From Nocardia vinacea NBRC 16497 (GTDB lineage: Bacteria; Actinomycetota; Actinomycetes; Mycobacteriales; Mycobacteriaceae): a DNA stretch of 33,580 nucleotides. Every line of letters starts with the position of its first letter. The stretch's first letter is position 1. This document shows, piece after piece, positions 9,419 through 16,746 of the stretch. Position numbers and translations under genes: made by a program. Location: assembly GCF_000308835.1 (NCBI RefSeq), contig NZ_BAGN01000025.1:1-33580 (forward strand), written 5' to 3'. The notes beneath the pieces are model-generated. The model was given only the letters and a program-made list of their open reading frames with translations, did not search any database and was not told the origin of the DNA.

Positions 9419-9446
9419 CTAGCCGCAGCCCCTGTCAGGTCGGCTG

Positions 9447-9501
9447 ATCAGGTGGAACTGATGGCGGCATCGAGAAGCCTCCGCCACCAGTTCCACGTGA
9501 T
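9447..9501 (+). terminator. Large hairpin after the mce operon
   Basis: GTGGAACTG at 9452-9460 pairs with CAGTTCCAC at 9488-9496; inside it TGGCGG pairs with CCGCCA after one mismatch, and outside it ATCA (9447-9450) pairs with TGAT (9498-9501) after another mismatch. The loop is 13 bases. There is no T run, as is common in high-GC actinobacteria. Its place right after the last gene suggests a terminator. Confidence 0.55.
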
Positions 9502-9709
9502 CGCTCGTCCAGCTCGCCGACAGTGCGGACCTGTTCGTCGGATGGCGTCCGGGGGACGACGCCCCTGCTCTCCAAAGGCTCTGATCGCCGCTTCGTAGCC
9601 GTGTACGGCAAGCGCCCGTTCGCCAACCGCACCGGCTGGCAGCGCCGCAGGCCTTGCCCAGTGCAAGACGACTCGAATGGACGAGCGTGCCGTGGTCGAC
9701 GCGCTCGGC
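9502..9709. other. Intergenic stretch without a recognisable gene
   Basis: Between the operon hairpin and the tRNA gene I see no convincing coding sequence. A 72-codon frame on the minus strand (9666 to 9448) is rich in Arg and Trp, runs through the hairpin and resembles no family I know. Confidence 0.5.
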
Positions 9710-9784
9710 TGGAGCCCCCTGTCAGGATTGAACTGACGACCTTCGCTTTACAAGAGCGGTGCTCTACCACTGAGCTAAGGAGGC
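9710..9784 (-). tRNA. tRNA-Thr (anticodon TGT)
   Basis: Read on the minus strand, the gene starts GCCTCCT and ends AGGGGGC-T-CCA, so the acceptor stem is complete (one G-U pair) and CCA is encoded. The D arm has AGCTCAGTGGTAGAGC, the anticodon loop is CTTGTAA (anticodon TGT, reads ACA) and the T arm is GTCAG-TTCAATC-CTGAC. The first pair of the anticodon stem (C27-A43) is mismatched; the other four pairs form. It lies downstream of the mce operon on the opposite strand. The 28 bases 9759-9786 recur exactly at 10493-10520. Confidence 0.95.
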
Positions 9785-9828
9785 GGGTGAAGCGGTTGCC
9801 ATCATAGCGGGGCGCACCGACGGCGCGA

Positions 9829-9844
9829 CACCGGGTTTCCGGTG
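9829..9844 (-). terminator. Short hairpin upstream of tRNA-Thr
   Basis: CACCGG-GTTT-CCGGTG is a perfect six-pair hairpin. It sits at the same distance from the tRNA 5' end as the strong hairpin at 10570-10601 sits from the tRNA fragment there, and the bases around both are alike (ATCATAGCGG and ATCATAACCG). I read it as the worn copy of the mbtH terminator. Confidence 0.4.
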
Positions 9845-9903
9845 CCCGGCGGCGTCTTGGCGATCCTCCGGCGTTGTCGGTGGGTAGCGGTAGCGTCCAC
9901 AGC

Positions 9904-10308
9904 GTGAGGCGATGCAAGGGGTGCGCAGCTGCGCTGGTCAAACGGAGTCAGCGGGTCTACTGCAGTCTGGGATGCCAGCAGGCAACCCAGCGCAAAGCCT
10001 TGACCGAGTTGTGGTTGCATACAGGTGAAGCCCGAGTGCGCGGCCACCAAGGGCATTACCTCCGTGATTACCTGACCGACGCCCAGAGCCGCAGATGCGC
10101 GATATGCGGTATTAGGAGCGAATGGTGCGGGCGCCCACTCGCGTTCATCCTTGACCACATTGATGGCGATCCCACTCACAATCGACGGGAGAACCTGCGG
10201 CTCATCTGTCCGAACTGCGACTCCCAGCTGCCGACGTACAAGAGCCGGAACCGGGGCAACGGTAGACACTCTCGGCGTGAGAGATACGCCAACGGGCAGT
10301 CTTACTAG
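9904..10308 (+). CDS. Small HNH endonuclease
   Basis: A 134-residue protein (GTG start at 9904; a TTG at 9874 is the other in-frame choice). Residues 4-30 have a CKGC ... YCSLGC pair, a likely zinc ribbon. The C-terminal half is an HNH nuclease: RCAICG, then FILDHIDGDPTHNRRENLRL with the His-Asn-His set, then CPNCDSQLPTYKSRN, whose cysteines pair with CAIC to hold zinc. This layout is common in phage and homing endonucleases. It lies on the plus strand inside a duplicated mbtH-tRNA unit read on the minus strand, which fits an inserted mobile gene. Its sequence is somewhat less G+C-rich than its neighbours. No integrase, methylase or phage gene is nearby. Target and activity are unknown. Confidence 0.8.
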   Translation: MRRCKGCAAALVKRSQRVYCSLGCQQATQRKALTELWLHTGEARVRGHQGHYLRDYLTDAQSRRCAICGIRSEWCGRPLAFILDHIDGDPTHNRRENLRLICPNCDSQLPTYKSRNRGNGRHSRRERYANGQSY

Positions 10309-10380
10309 GCTGAGGACTACTGCGCTGCAGCAAAGTACCAGGTTGCGGCACCACCCTGCTGCAGCTCGTTGAGAGATCGG

Positions 10381-10485
10381 CGCAGTGTTAGTTACCGCAG
10401 GTCAGGACTGGGCGGCGGCCTACCGCGCCGCGTCGTCGGCCATCGCGTCACGCAGGCTCCTGGGCCGCATATCGGTCCAGTTCTT
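10381..10485 (-). pseudogene. 3' fragment of a second mbtH gene
   Basis: The minus strand reads [20 protein letters not shown], then R and a stop: the end of an MbtH protein. The 105 bases align along their whole length with the 3' end of the intact mbtH at about 10624-10728, including sequence after the stop, but with many substitutions and a shorter C-terminus. All upstream codons, including the NPFDD and SLWP parts, are missing; the fragment is joined directly to a tRNA half. It cannot make a functional MbtH. Confidence 0.75.
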
Positions 10486-10518
10486 AAGGCGAGTGCTCTA
10501 CCACTGAGCTAAGGAGGC
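10486..10518 (-). pseudogene. 5' half of a tRNA gene (Thr-like)
   Basis: On the minus strand the bases repeat the first part of tRNA-Thr: acceptor strand GCCTCCT, full D arm and a 5' anticodon strand, ending with CGCCTT just where the anticodon would begin. The 3' half is absent and mbtH-like sequence follows at once. Twenty-eight bases (10493-10520) are identical to 9759-9786. The anticodon-stem bases differ from the intact gene and resemble a GGT-type tRNA-Thr. Confidence 0.7.
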
Positions 10519-10569
10519 GGACGGTGTCTTACTCAACAAAACGGTGCCAATCATAACCGGGCACGCCAG

Positions 10570-10601
10570 CTGCGTGACACCGGCTTTACGGTGTCACGCA
10601 G
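10570..10601 (-). terminator. Strong terminator hairpin of mbtH
   Basis: CTGCGTGACACCG and CGGTGTCACGCAG form a perfect 13-pair stem around the loop GCTTTA. It lies 44 bases after the mbtH stop on the minus strand. Confidence 0.75.
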
Positions 10602-10644
10602 TGACGGTTCAGCGTGGGCCCGGCGCAGTATCGGATACCGCGGG

Positions 10645-10887
10645 TCAGGACTGGGCGCCCTGACGGGCCGCGTCATCGGCGGCCATGGCGTCACGCAGGC
10701 TCTTCGGACGCATATCGGTCCAGTTCTTCTCGACGTACTCCACGCACGCGGCGCGGCTGTCCTCGCCGAAAACGACTCGCCATCCGGCCGGGACCTCCGC
10801 AAAGGCCGGCCACAGCGAATGCTGTTCCTCATCGTTGACCAGAACGAAGAAGCGGCCGTCTTCGTCATCGAAGGGGTTGGTGCTCAA
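10645..10887 (-). CDS. MbtH-like protein
   Basis: An 80-residue MbtH-like protein, the small partner that activates adenylation domains of nonribosomal peptide synthetases. Signature parts in order are [36 protein letters not shown] and [14 protein letters not shown]. The start is taken as TTG at 10887, giving the family's usual MSTNPFDD, with GAGGTG six bases upstream; GTG at 10893 is possible. No synthetase gene is near, so this is an orphan copy that may serve clusters elsewhere. A strong hairpin follows, and a broken relative lies at 10381-10485. Confidence 0.9.
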   Translation of the reverse strand: MSTNPFDDEDGRFFVLVNDEEQHSLWPAFAEVPAGWRVVFGEDSRAACVEYVEKNWTDMRPKSLRDAMAADDAARQGAQS

Positions 10888-11016
10888 TTTCACCTCACTG
10901 GATACTGGCGCATGTACGGGATCGCCCTTGGCTCGTCCAACGCTGTTCGAGCGCCGGAAGCTCCCCGAGCGTTGTGTCGACCCTAGCAAGGCAGACGTTA
11001 CGCGTAGGCAGTTACC

Positions 11017-11850
11017 TCAGGCCGCGAAGAAATCGAGCAGAATCTTGTTCACCGCTTCTGGACGCTCGAGATAGCCGTAATGCCCCGCATCAGGAACTTC
11101 CAGGTAGCGCGCGCCCGGGATGACCTCGGCAACCTCCCTGGACAGATACGGCGGAATCATCCGATCGTCGGCGAATCCGATGGCCAGGCACGGCACCTTG
11201 ATGCCGCGGTAGGCCTGCACCCGGTCGAAATCGTGGTCCATCCGGCGTTGGGCGCGGATACCGGGCGTCACCGCACCACCGGTGAATTCGAACAGATCGA
11301 GCCAGTCGCGGGCGGCGTTCGGGTCGGCCATGGTCGCGGGCGACATATTCATCACCGCGGTCACCGCGGCCTCATACTTCGCGGGCAACGTGACCCCGCT
11401 GGCGTCGAGTTCGTGCTCACCGAGCGAGAGCGTCTTCTGGAACTGGTCGAGGCGACCGTGCCCGGCCATGAATACGGCCTTGCGTACCAGCTCCGGACGC
11501 GCCAGCGCGAGTTCCTGCGCCACCCGCGCGCCCATCGAGGTGCCGACCACCAATGCGGGACCCTCATCGAGTAGTTCGATGAGTCCGGCGGTATCGCCGA
11601 CCAGCTGATCGATGGTCATACCGTCGGCCGCCTCATAGGACGGTTTGATGCCGCGATTGTCGAATGTGCAGACCCGATATCCGGCCTTGACCAGCGCCGG
11701 GACCTGATGCAACTCCCAGACCCGGCCCGGGCTGCCGGTGCCCATGATCATGACGACCAGCGGACCCGCGCCCTTCGCCTCCGTGCCCTTGGTGCGGTCG
11801 CCCTTGACCTGGTAGTTGAGTGAAATTCCGTTCACCGTGGCCAGCGGCAT
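11017..11850 (-). CDS. Alpha/beta-fold hydrolase
   Basis: A 277-residue alpha/beta hydrolase without signal peptide. The oxyanion part MIMGTGS replaces the more common HGxP, the nucleophile elbow is GTSMG with Ser105, the acid is probably in GFADDRMIP and the base is the His of DAGHYGYLERP. The start is ATG at 11850 with an AAAGGG ribosome site; a start 12 codons earlier has no better support. Substrate cannot be told from sequence; relatives are annotated as lactonase-, esterase- or haloperoxidase-like. It is divergent from the small gene at 12039. Confidence 0.85.
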   Translation of the reverse strand: MPLATVNGISLNYQVKGDRTKGTEAKGAGPLVVMIMGTGSPGRVWELHQVPALVKAGYRVCTFDNRGIKPSYEAADGMTIDQLVGDTAGLIELLDEGPALVVGTSMGARVAQELALARPELVRKAVFMAGHGRLDQFQKTLSLGEHELDASGVTLPAKYEAAVTAVMNMSPATMADPNAARDWLDLFEFTGGAVTPGIRAQRRMDHDFDRVQAYRGIKVPCLAIGFADDRMIPPYLSREVAEVIPGARYLEVPDAGHYGYLERPEAVNKILLDFFAA

Positions 11851-11992
11851 ATCGACCCTTTCGTGGAGTTGGTGCTGCGTTCCCACGGTATAGGGCTTCG
11901 GTCTTCGGCGAGCAGGCGAAGGGTATGTCGCCGAACGTGTCCGAGGTCACCCGGATCCAGGTGCGGCGTATCGCCGTGGTGGGCAGATACCA

Positions 11993-12021
11993 TTGACTAT
12001 TCGCACGTACGAGCGTACTGA
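11993..12021 (+). promoter_or_regulatory. Promoter before the small gene and otsA
   Basis: TTGACT at 11993-11998 and TACTGA at 12016-12021 are 17 bases apart, close to the consensus of a housekeeping promoter. An imperfect palindrome GTACGAGCGTAC overlaps the -10 side. A GGGAGG ribosome site and ATG follow at 12039. Confidence 0.5.
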
Positions 12022-12038
12022 GCCGGGAGGACAAGAAG

Positions 12039-12209
12039 ATGGCCGCGAAGAGCAGCGCGAACGACATCGCGGACGACGATCTGGAACCACTCGCCGACGA
12101 GACCGCCCGTCAGGCTCAGCGAGTTGTCGCCGCCTACGCGGAGGACGCGGACGAATGCCGGATGCTGCTGTCCATGCTGGGCATCGGGCCTAACTCTCGG
12201 GGCGAATAA
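12039..12209 (+). CDS. Small acidic protein upstream of otsA
   Basis: A 56-residue protein, MAAKSSANDIADDDLEPLAD at the start and ECRMLLSMLGIGPNSRGE at the end. It begins with ATG after GGGAGGACAAGAAG, a good ribosome site, and follows a promoter-like pair. It is acidic and probably helical, with no membrane segment. A short unknown protein (Rv3489) also precedes otsA in M. tuberculosis, so the pairing seems conserved (from memory). Function is unknown; a link to trehalose synthesis is inferred only from position, 74 bases before otsA. Confidence 0.7.
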   Translation: MAAKSSANDIADDDLEPLADETARQAQRVVAAYAEDADECRMLLSMLGIGPNSRGE

Positions 12210-12283
12210 CCACCGCGACGTCAACGGGGCCGTCGACTATTCACAACTTCAAAGCCGAAAAGCGACACGCAAAGGATGCGTGA

Positions 12284-13870
12284 GTGGACCAGATGACCCA
12301 ACAGCCGTCCGAGGACTCCGAACACGCCTTTCTAGAGCCCCCATCCGAACCCGACACCACGGTGGTCCCGTCCGCCCTGGCCGAGATGAGCGGGGCTGGT
12401 TCCGGCTTCGTCGTCGTCGCCAATCGGCTGCCGGTCGACCTGGAGAAACTGCCCGACGGTTCCACCCGTTGGAAGCGCAGTCCGGGCGGTTTGGTGACCG
12501 CACTGGAACCAGTGCTCCGCAACAACAAGGGGGCGTGGGTCGGCTGGGCCGGCGTTCCCGATGTCGATATCGATCCGATCATCCAGGACGGCCTCGAACT
12601 GCATCCGGTGCCGTTGTCCGCGGACGAAGTCTCCGAGTATTACGAGGGCTTCTCCAACGGCACGCTGTGGCCGCTGTACCACGATGTGATCGTGCGCCCG
12701 GTCTACGACCGGGCCTGGTGGGCCGCCTATGTCACGGTGAACCGGCGCTTCGCCGAGGCCACCGCGAAGGTCGCGGCCGAGGGCGCGACCGTTTGGGTGC
12801 AGGACTACCAACTGCAGTTGGTGCCGAAGATGCTGCGCATGCTGCGGCCCGATCTCACCATCGGATTCTTCCTGCACATTCCGTTCCCGCCGGTCGAGCT
12901 GTTCATGCAGATGCCGTGGCGAACCGAAATCATCGAGGGTCTGCTCGGCGCCGACCTGATCGGCTTTCACCTGCCGGGCGGCGCGCAGAACTTCCTCTAC
13001 CTGGCTCGCAGGTTGGCAGGCCAGCCCACCTCGCGCGGCACCGTCGGTGTGCGGTCCAAGCTCGGCGTGGTGCAGGTGGGCTTCCGTACGGTCCGGGTCG
13101 GCGCGTTCCCGATTTCGATCGCCTCGGCCGAACTCGACGAGCATTCGCGCCGCCGCTCGGTCCGCGAACGGGCCGCGAAAATCCGTGCCGAACTCGGCAA
13201 TCCGAAAAATATCCTGCTCGGCGTCGACCGCTTGGACTACACCAAAGGCATCGATATCCGCCTGGCCGCGCTGGAGGAATTGCTGCTGGAGAACAGGCTG
13301 GATCCGGCCGATACTGTCATGGTGCAGCTGGCCACCCCCAGCCGTGAGCGGGTGGAGAGCTATATCCAGATGCGCGGCGATATCGAGCGCCAGGTCGGCC
13401 GGATCAACGGTGAATTCGCCAGGGTCGGCTATCCGGTCGTGCACTATCTGCACCGCCCGATCCCGCGCGACGAACTCGTCGCCTTCTTCGTGGCCGCCGA
13501 CGTCATGCTGGTGACGCCGCTGCGGGACGGGATGAACCTGGTCGCCAAGGAGTACGTCGCCAGTCACAGTGGTCTCAACGGGGCGTTGGTGTTGAGCGAA
13601 TTCACCGGCGCCGCAGCCGAATTGCGTCAGGCGTATCTGTGCAATCCGCACGACCTGAACAGTGTGAAGGATGCCATCATCTCCGCACTGGAAGACGACC
13701 GCGATACGCGTCGCCGCCGAATGCGCTCCCTGCGCCGTCAGGTGCTCGCGCACGATGTGGACCGCTGGGCGCGGGCGTTCCTGGAGGCGCTGGCTCAGGA
13801 CCAGGTCGCGGGCAGCGCGCTGCTCACCGACGACGATGTGTACCCGGAGTCGCGAGCTCCCCACCGCTGA
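12284..13870 (+). CDS. otsA: Trehalose-6-phosphate synthase OtsA
   Basis: A 528-residue GT20 glycosyltransferase that joins glucose from an NDP-glucose to glucose-6-phosphate, the first step of the OtsA-OtsB trehalose route; in mycolate producers trehalose also carries mycolic acids to the envelope. Residues 1-40 are a poorly conserved acidic leader. Then come VVVANRLPV, the [10 protein letters not shown] loop that binds nucleotide sugar, [34 protein letters not shown] and [15 protein letters not shown] near the active site. The start is GTG at 12284; ATG at 12293 is possible. No otsB is next to it. A repeat array begins nine bases after its stop. Confidence 0.97.
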   Translation: MDQMTQQPSEDSEHAFLEPPSEPDTTVVPSALAEMSGAGSGFVVVANRLPVDLEKLPDGSTRWKRSPGGLVTALEPVLRNNKGAWVGWAGVPDVDIDPIIQDGLELHPVPLSADEVSEYYEGFSNGTLWPLYHDVIVRPVYDRAWWAAYVTVNRRFAEATAKVAAEGATVWVQDYQLQLVPKMLRMLRPDLTIGFFLHIPFPPVELFMQMPWRTEIIEGLLGADLIGFHLPGGAQNFLYLARRLAGQPTSRGTVGVRSKLGVVQVGFRTVRVGAFPISIASAELDEHSRRRSVRERAAKIRAELGNPKNILLGVDRLDYTKGIDIRLAALEELLLENRLDPADTVMVQLATPSRERVESYIQMRGDIERQVGRINGEFARVGYPVVHYLHRPIPRDELVAFFVAADVMLVTPLRDGMNLVAKEYVASHSGLNGALVLSEFTGAAAELRQAYLCNPHDLNSVKDAIISALEDDRDTRRRRMRSLRRQVLAHDVDRWARAFLEALAQDQVAGSALLTDDDVYPESRAPHR

Positions 13871-13879
13871 CGCAACTAC

Positions 13880-14335
13880 GACGGGGCGAGTTTTGAGCGA
13901 AAAGTTCGCGGCCCGTCTCGCGTTCGTGCCGAAGGCGCGGCCATCGAGCTCTGCCGAGTCGTCGGAGCGCTTGCGCCGCAGGCGTGAGCCTCTGGCGCGT
14001 GCGTCAGGTGCCGAACGCCGTGCGGTCGGTGACCGCGACGGAGCGAGTTTTGTCAGTGAGGAGTTCGGGGTCTGCGTCGCGTTCGTGCCGAAGGCGCGGC
14101 CATCGAGCTCTGCCGGGTCGTCGAAGCCGTATGTGTCGTAGGTGTGAGCCTCCGGCGTGGATGAGGTGCCGAACGTGGTGCGGTCGGTGACCGCGACGGA
14201 GCGAGTCTTACGAGCCACCGTTCGCGGCCCGTCTCGCGTCCGAGTCGTCGAAGCGCATGCGACGAAGTCGTGAGTCTCGACGGCTCGGACGCGAGACACC
14301 CGGGGGCCGCGAACACGCCGCGCCGCAGGCGCGGC
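13880..14335 (+). repeat. Tandem array of about 157-base repeats (copy A)
   Basis: Three related units begin with GACGG(G/A)GCGAGT at 13880, 14037 and 14195. Units 1 and 2 share CGTTCGTGCCGAAGGCGCGG and following bases; units 1 and 3 share GTTCGCGGCCCGTCTCGCGT. Unit 3 ends in a long hairpin: 14220-14244 pairs with 14284-14314 over 25 bases, interrupted by a six-base bulge, with the palindrome GCATGC in its loop. Bases 14220-14335 match 22337-22452 with one difference in 116. The array fills the whole gap between otsA and phoP and has no convincing gene on either strand. Confidence 0.85.
14317..14335 (+). terminator. Short GC hairpin ending repeat copy A
   Basis: GCCGCGCC-GCA-GGCGCGGC is a perfect eight-pair stem with a three-base loop. 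It lies between otsA and phoP and could stop otsA transcripts; no T run follows. Confidence 0.45.
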
Positions 14336-14412
14336 AAATCAGACAGAGCACTCACAGGAATCACCCAGCAAAGGTCCAGACAGTTCCCAGTCGATTGCCG
14401 GACTATGAAGCA

Positions 14413-15150
14413 ATGAGTGGTGCGCCTGCGGAGTCCACGCCCGAGGCCAGGGTGCTGGTGGTGGACGACGAACCCATGATCGTGGAGCTCCTGTCGGTGA
14501 GCCTGCGCTATCAGGGGTTCGCGGTCGATACTGCTATCGACGGGGCGCAGGCGCTGGACAAGGCGCGCACCTTCCGACCGCAGGCGCTGATCGTCGATGT
14601 GATGATGCCGGGTATGGACGGCTTCGGGCTGCTGCGCCGACTGCGCGCCGACGGCATCGACGCACCGGTGCTGTTCCTGACCGCACGTGACGATGTCCAG
14701 GACAAGGTCGCCGGACTCACCCTCGGCGCCGACGACTACATCACCAAACCGTTCAGCCTCGAGGAAGTGGTGGCTCGGCTGCGAGTTGTCCTGCGCCGCT
14801 TCGGTCATGCCGCGCCGCAGCGCGAGAGTTCGCGAATCCGGTTCGAGGACATCGAACTCGACGACGATACGCACGAGGTGTGGAAGGCGGGGGAGCCGGT
14901 TGCGTTGTCGCCCACCGAATTCACCCTGCTGCGGTATTTCATGGTCAATGCCGGAACGGTGTTGAGCAAGCCGCGCATCTTGGATCATGTGTGGCGCTAC
15001 GACTTCGGGGGCGAGGTCGGTGTGGTCGAAACGTATGTCTCGTATCTGCGTAAGAAGGTCGACACCGGCGATCAGCGCCTGATTCACACTCTGCGCGGCG
15101 TCGGATACGTAATGCGCGCGCCGAATCGGACGCGCCAGTCCGAGAAATGA
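14413..15150 (+). CDS. phoP: Two-component response regulator PhoP
   Basis: A 245-residue OmpR-type regulator. The receiver domain has the acidic pair in VLVVDDEPM, the phosphate acceptor Asp62 in VDVMMPGMDG, Thr90 and Lys112 in TKPFS. The winged-helix DNA-binding domain covers about residues 145-235 (ALSPTEFTLLRYF, LDHVWRYDFGGEVGVVETYV). The wording closely follows M. tuberculosis PhoP, including TPEARVLVVDDE and the EEVVARLRVVLRR linker. In that species PhoP controls envelope lipids and acid response. The neighbours phoR and, further on, a minus-strand HIT gene support orthology. Start ATG at 14413 gives a length like PhoP. The phoR start overlaps its stop. Confidence 0.92.
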   Translation: MSGAPAESTPEARVLVVDDEPMIVELLSVSLRYQGFAVDTAIDGAQALDKARTFRPQALIVDVMMPGMDGFGLLRRLRADGIDAPVLFLTARDDVQDKVAGLTLGADDYITKPFSLEEVVARLRVVLRRFGHAAPQRESSRIRFEDIELDDDTHEVWKAGEPVALSPTEFTLLRYFMVNAGTVLSKPRILDHVWRYDFGGEVGVVETYVSYLRKKVDTGDQRLIHTLRGVGYVMRAPNRTRQSEK

Positions 15151-16643
15151 TCATCTCCCGGATCACACAGACCCGTCGCAAACTGGCACGCGCTTCTTCG
15201 GCGATTCCGCTGCGGGTGACGCTGGTGCTCGCACTCGTGCTGCTTTCCGCGCTCGGACTGTTCGCATCCGGCATGGTCGTCACCTCGGCGCTGGAGAATT
15301 CGCTGTTGCACCGCACCGATCAGCAGCTTCGCGATGCGGTGATGGCATGGTCGCGGCCGCGGCCGCCGACTCCTTCGAATCCGTCGCATCCGTCCAGCAC
15401 CTTCTTCGTCCACATCGAGCCGACGCCGGGCGGCAACGGCTCCGTCTATCTCGAGACCAGGCCGTTCAATGAGGAAGCCGAGCCGGAGCTGCCGCGACTG
15501 CCCGAGATCCGGCCGACCACGGATCCGCCGGGCAGCAAGGTACTCACCAGACCGGTAACCGTCGGCTCCAAGAACGGTTCGACGGTCAAATGGCGGACCA
15601 TGACGGCGGTGTCACCCGATACGACGACAACGGTCGCGATACCGCTCACCGAGAACATCGACACGGTCAATCGACTGATCATGTTGCAGCTCATGGTCGG
15701 TGCCGCGGTGCTCGCCGCGCTGGCGGTGCTCGCCTACTTCGTGATCCGACGCAGTCTGCGGCCGTTGCGCGCGGTCGAGAAGACCGCCGCCACCATCGCC
15801 GCCGGTGACCTGCATCGCCGAGTTCCAGTGCGCGGCACCAATACCGAGGTCGATCGGCTGTCCCAATCGCTCAACGGCATGCTGGCCCAGATCCAACGGG
15901 CCTTCGCCGCGACCGAAGCCTCCGAATCGGCGGCCCGGCGCTCCGAGGCGAAGATGCGCCGCTTCGTCGCCGACGCGAGCCATGAACTGCGCACCCCGCT
16001 CACCACCATCAGCGGCTTCGCCGAACTGTATCGACAAGGCGCGACCGCGGATCCGGCCATGTTCATGGACCGCATCGAACACGAGGCCCAGCGCATGGGG
16101 CTGTTGGTCGAGGACCTGTTGATGCTGGCCCGATTGGATGCACAGCGTCCGCTGGAACTGGGTCCGGTCGACCTGCTCGCCATCGCCAGCGACGCCGTGC
16201 ACAATGCCCGCGCCGTCACAGCGGCCAATGGCGACGAGGGTCCCCGCCGCTCGGTCGAACTGGAAATCCGTTCGGGCACAGGAACATTGGAAGTGACCGG
16301 TGACGAGGCGCGGCTGCGTCAGATACTGGCCAACCTGCTGAACAACGCACTCACGCACACACCCCCGGACGCCGACGTCAAGGTCCGGCTGACCCCTACC
16401 GACGACGAGGTCCTGCTGGAGGTCGCCGACACCGGTCAGGGCTTGCCGCCCGAGGAGGCCGAGCGCATCTTCGAACGCTTCTACCGCACCGACACCTCCC
16501 GCACCCGCGCCAGCGGCGGCACCGGCCTCGGCCTCTCCATCGTCCAAGCCCTGGTCGACGCACACAACGGCACAGTGAGCGTGGAGAGCGCCGAGGGCGA
16601 AGGCACCACCTTCACCGTCCGCCTGCCCCGCGAAAATCGCTGA
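15147..16643 (+). CDS. phoR: Sensor histidine kinase PhoR
   Basis: A 498-residue membrane kinase, partner of PhoP. Two membrane helices at about 24-46 and 177-200 enclose a 130-residue outer sensor domain rich in Pro, Thr and Ser. HAMP covers about 201-252, the H-box is DASHELRTPLTTISG with His279, then N box LANLLNNALTHT, G1 DTGQGLPP, F box ERIFERFYR and G2 GGTGLGLSIV. It starts with ATG in a four-base overlap with phoP. The last 50 codons are unusually rich in C. Confidence 0.92.
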   Translation: MIISRITQTRRKLARASSAIPLRVTLVLALVLLSALGLFASGMVVTSALENSLLHRTDQQLRDAVMAWSRPRPPTPSNPSHPSSTFFVHIEPTPGGNGSVYLETRPFNEEAEPELPRLPEIRPTTDPPGSKVLTRPVTVGSKNGSTVKWRTMTAVSPDTTTTVAIPLTENIDTVNRLIMLQLMVGAAVLAALAVLAYFVIRRSLRPLRAVEKTAATIAAGDLHRRVPVRGTNTEVDRLSQSLNGMLAQIQRAFAATEASESAARRSEAKMRRFVADASHELRTPLTTISGFAELYRQGATADPAMFMDRIEHEAQRMGLLVEDLLMLARLDAQRPLELGPVDLLAIASDAVHNARAVTAANGDEGPRRSVELEIRSGTGTLEVTGDEARLRQILANLLNNALTHTPPDADVKVRLTPTDDEVLLEVADTGQGLPPEEAERIFERFYRTDTSRTRASGGTGLGLSIVQALVDAHNGTVSVESAEGEGTTFTVRLPRENR

Positions 16644-16670
16644 GCGACCGCACTGCTGTGGCACCCGCGG

Positions 16671-16706
16671 GAGCACTCGCCTTGGTAGACGAAAGGTCGT
16701 CAGTTC
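16671..16706 (+). pseudogene. Degenerate tRNA-Thr(GGT)-like fragment
   Basis: After the phoR stop the plus strand reads GAGCACTCGCCTTGGTA, then GACGAAAGGTCGTCAGTTCGA. This looks like the D-stem 3' strand, anticodon loop with GGT, variable region and T loop of a tRNA-Thr, but the anticodon stem does not close and the acceptor is absent. The first 13 bases equal the 3' end of the tRNA half at 10486-10518 read on its strand. Confidence 0.45.
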
Positions 16707-16723
16707 GACGGTGTGGCACCGTC
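16707..16723 (-). terminator. Hairpin between phoR and the convergent operon
   Basis: GACGGTG-TGG-CACCGTC is a perfect seven-pair stem. It lies 24 bases after the stop of the minus-strand gene ending at 16747 and 63 bases after the phoR stop, so it may serve both strands. Confidence 0.5.
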
Positions 16724-16746
16724 CTTGGTGAGGTCGCTCGAGCGGG

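Noticed and set aside
9700..10890. Prophage or integrative element at tRNA-Thr
   Set aside because: Only one HNH gene is present, with no integrase, excisionase or structural gene, and the duplicated tRNA part is the 5' half. Kept only as a low-confidence alternative.
13880..14335. CRISPR array
   Set aside because: Units are about 157 bases without short identical repeats and unique spacers, and there are no cas genes.
14405..14416. Four-codon leader frame overlapping the phoP start
   Set aside because: ATG-AAG-CAA-TGA ends within the phoP ATGA, but such a short frame arises easily by chance and no ribosome site is clear.
14053..15087. Protein-coding potential of the repeat arrays, both strands
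   Set aside because: Both arrays give similar Arg/Ser-rich peptides in several frames, but unit lengths of 139-158 bases shift the frame and no frame has a start with a ribosome site. They behave as structured noncoding repeats.
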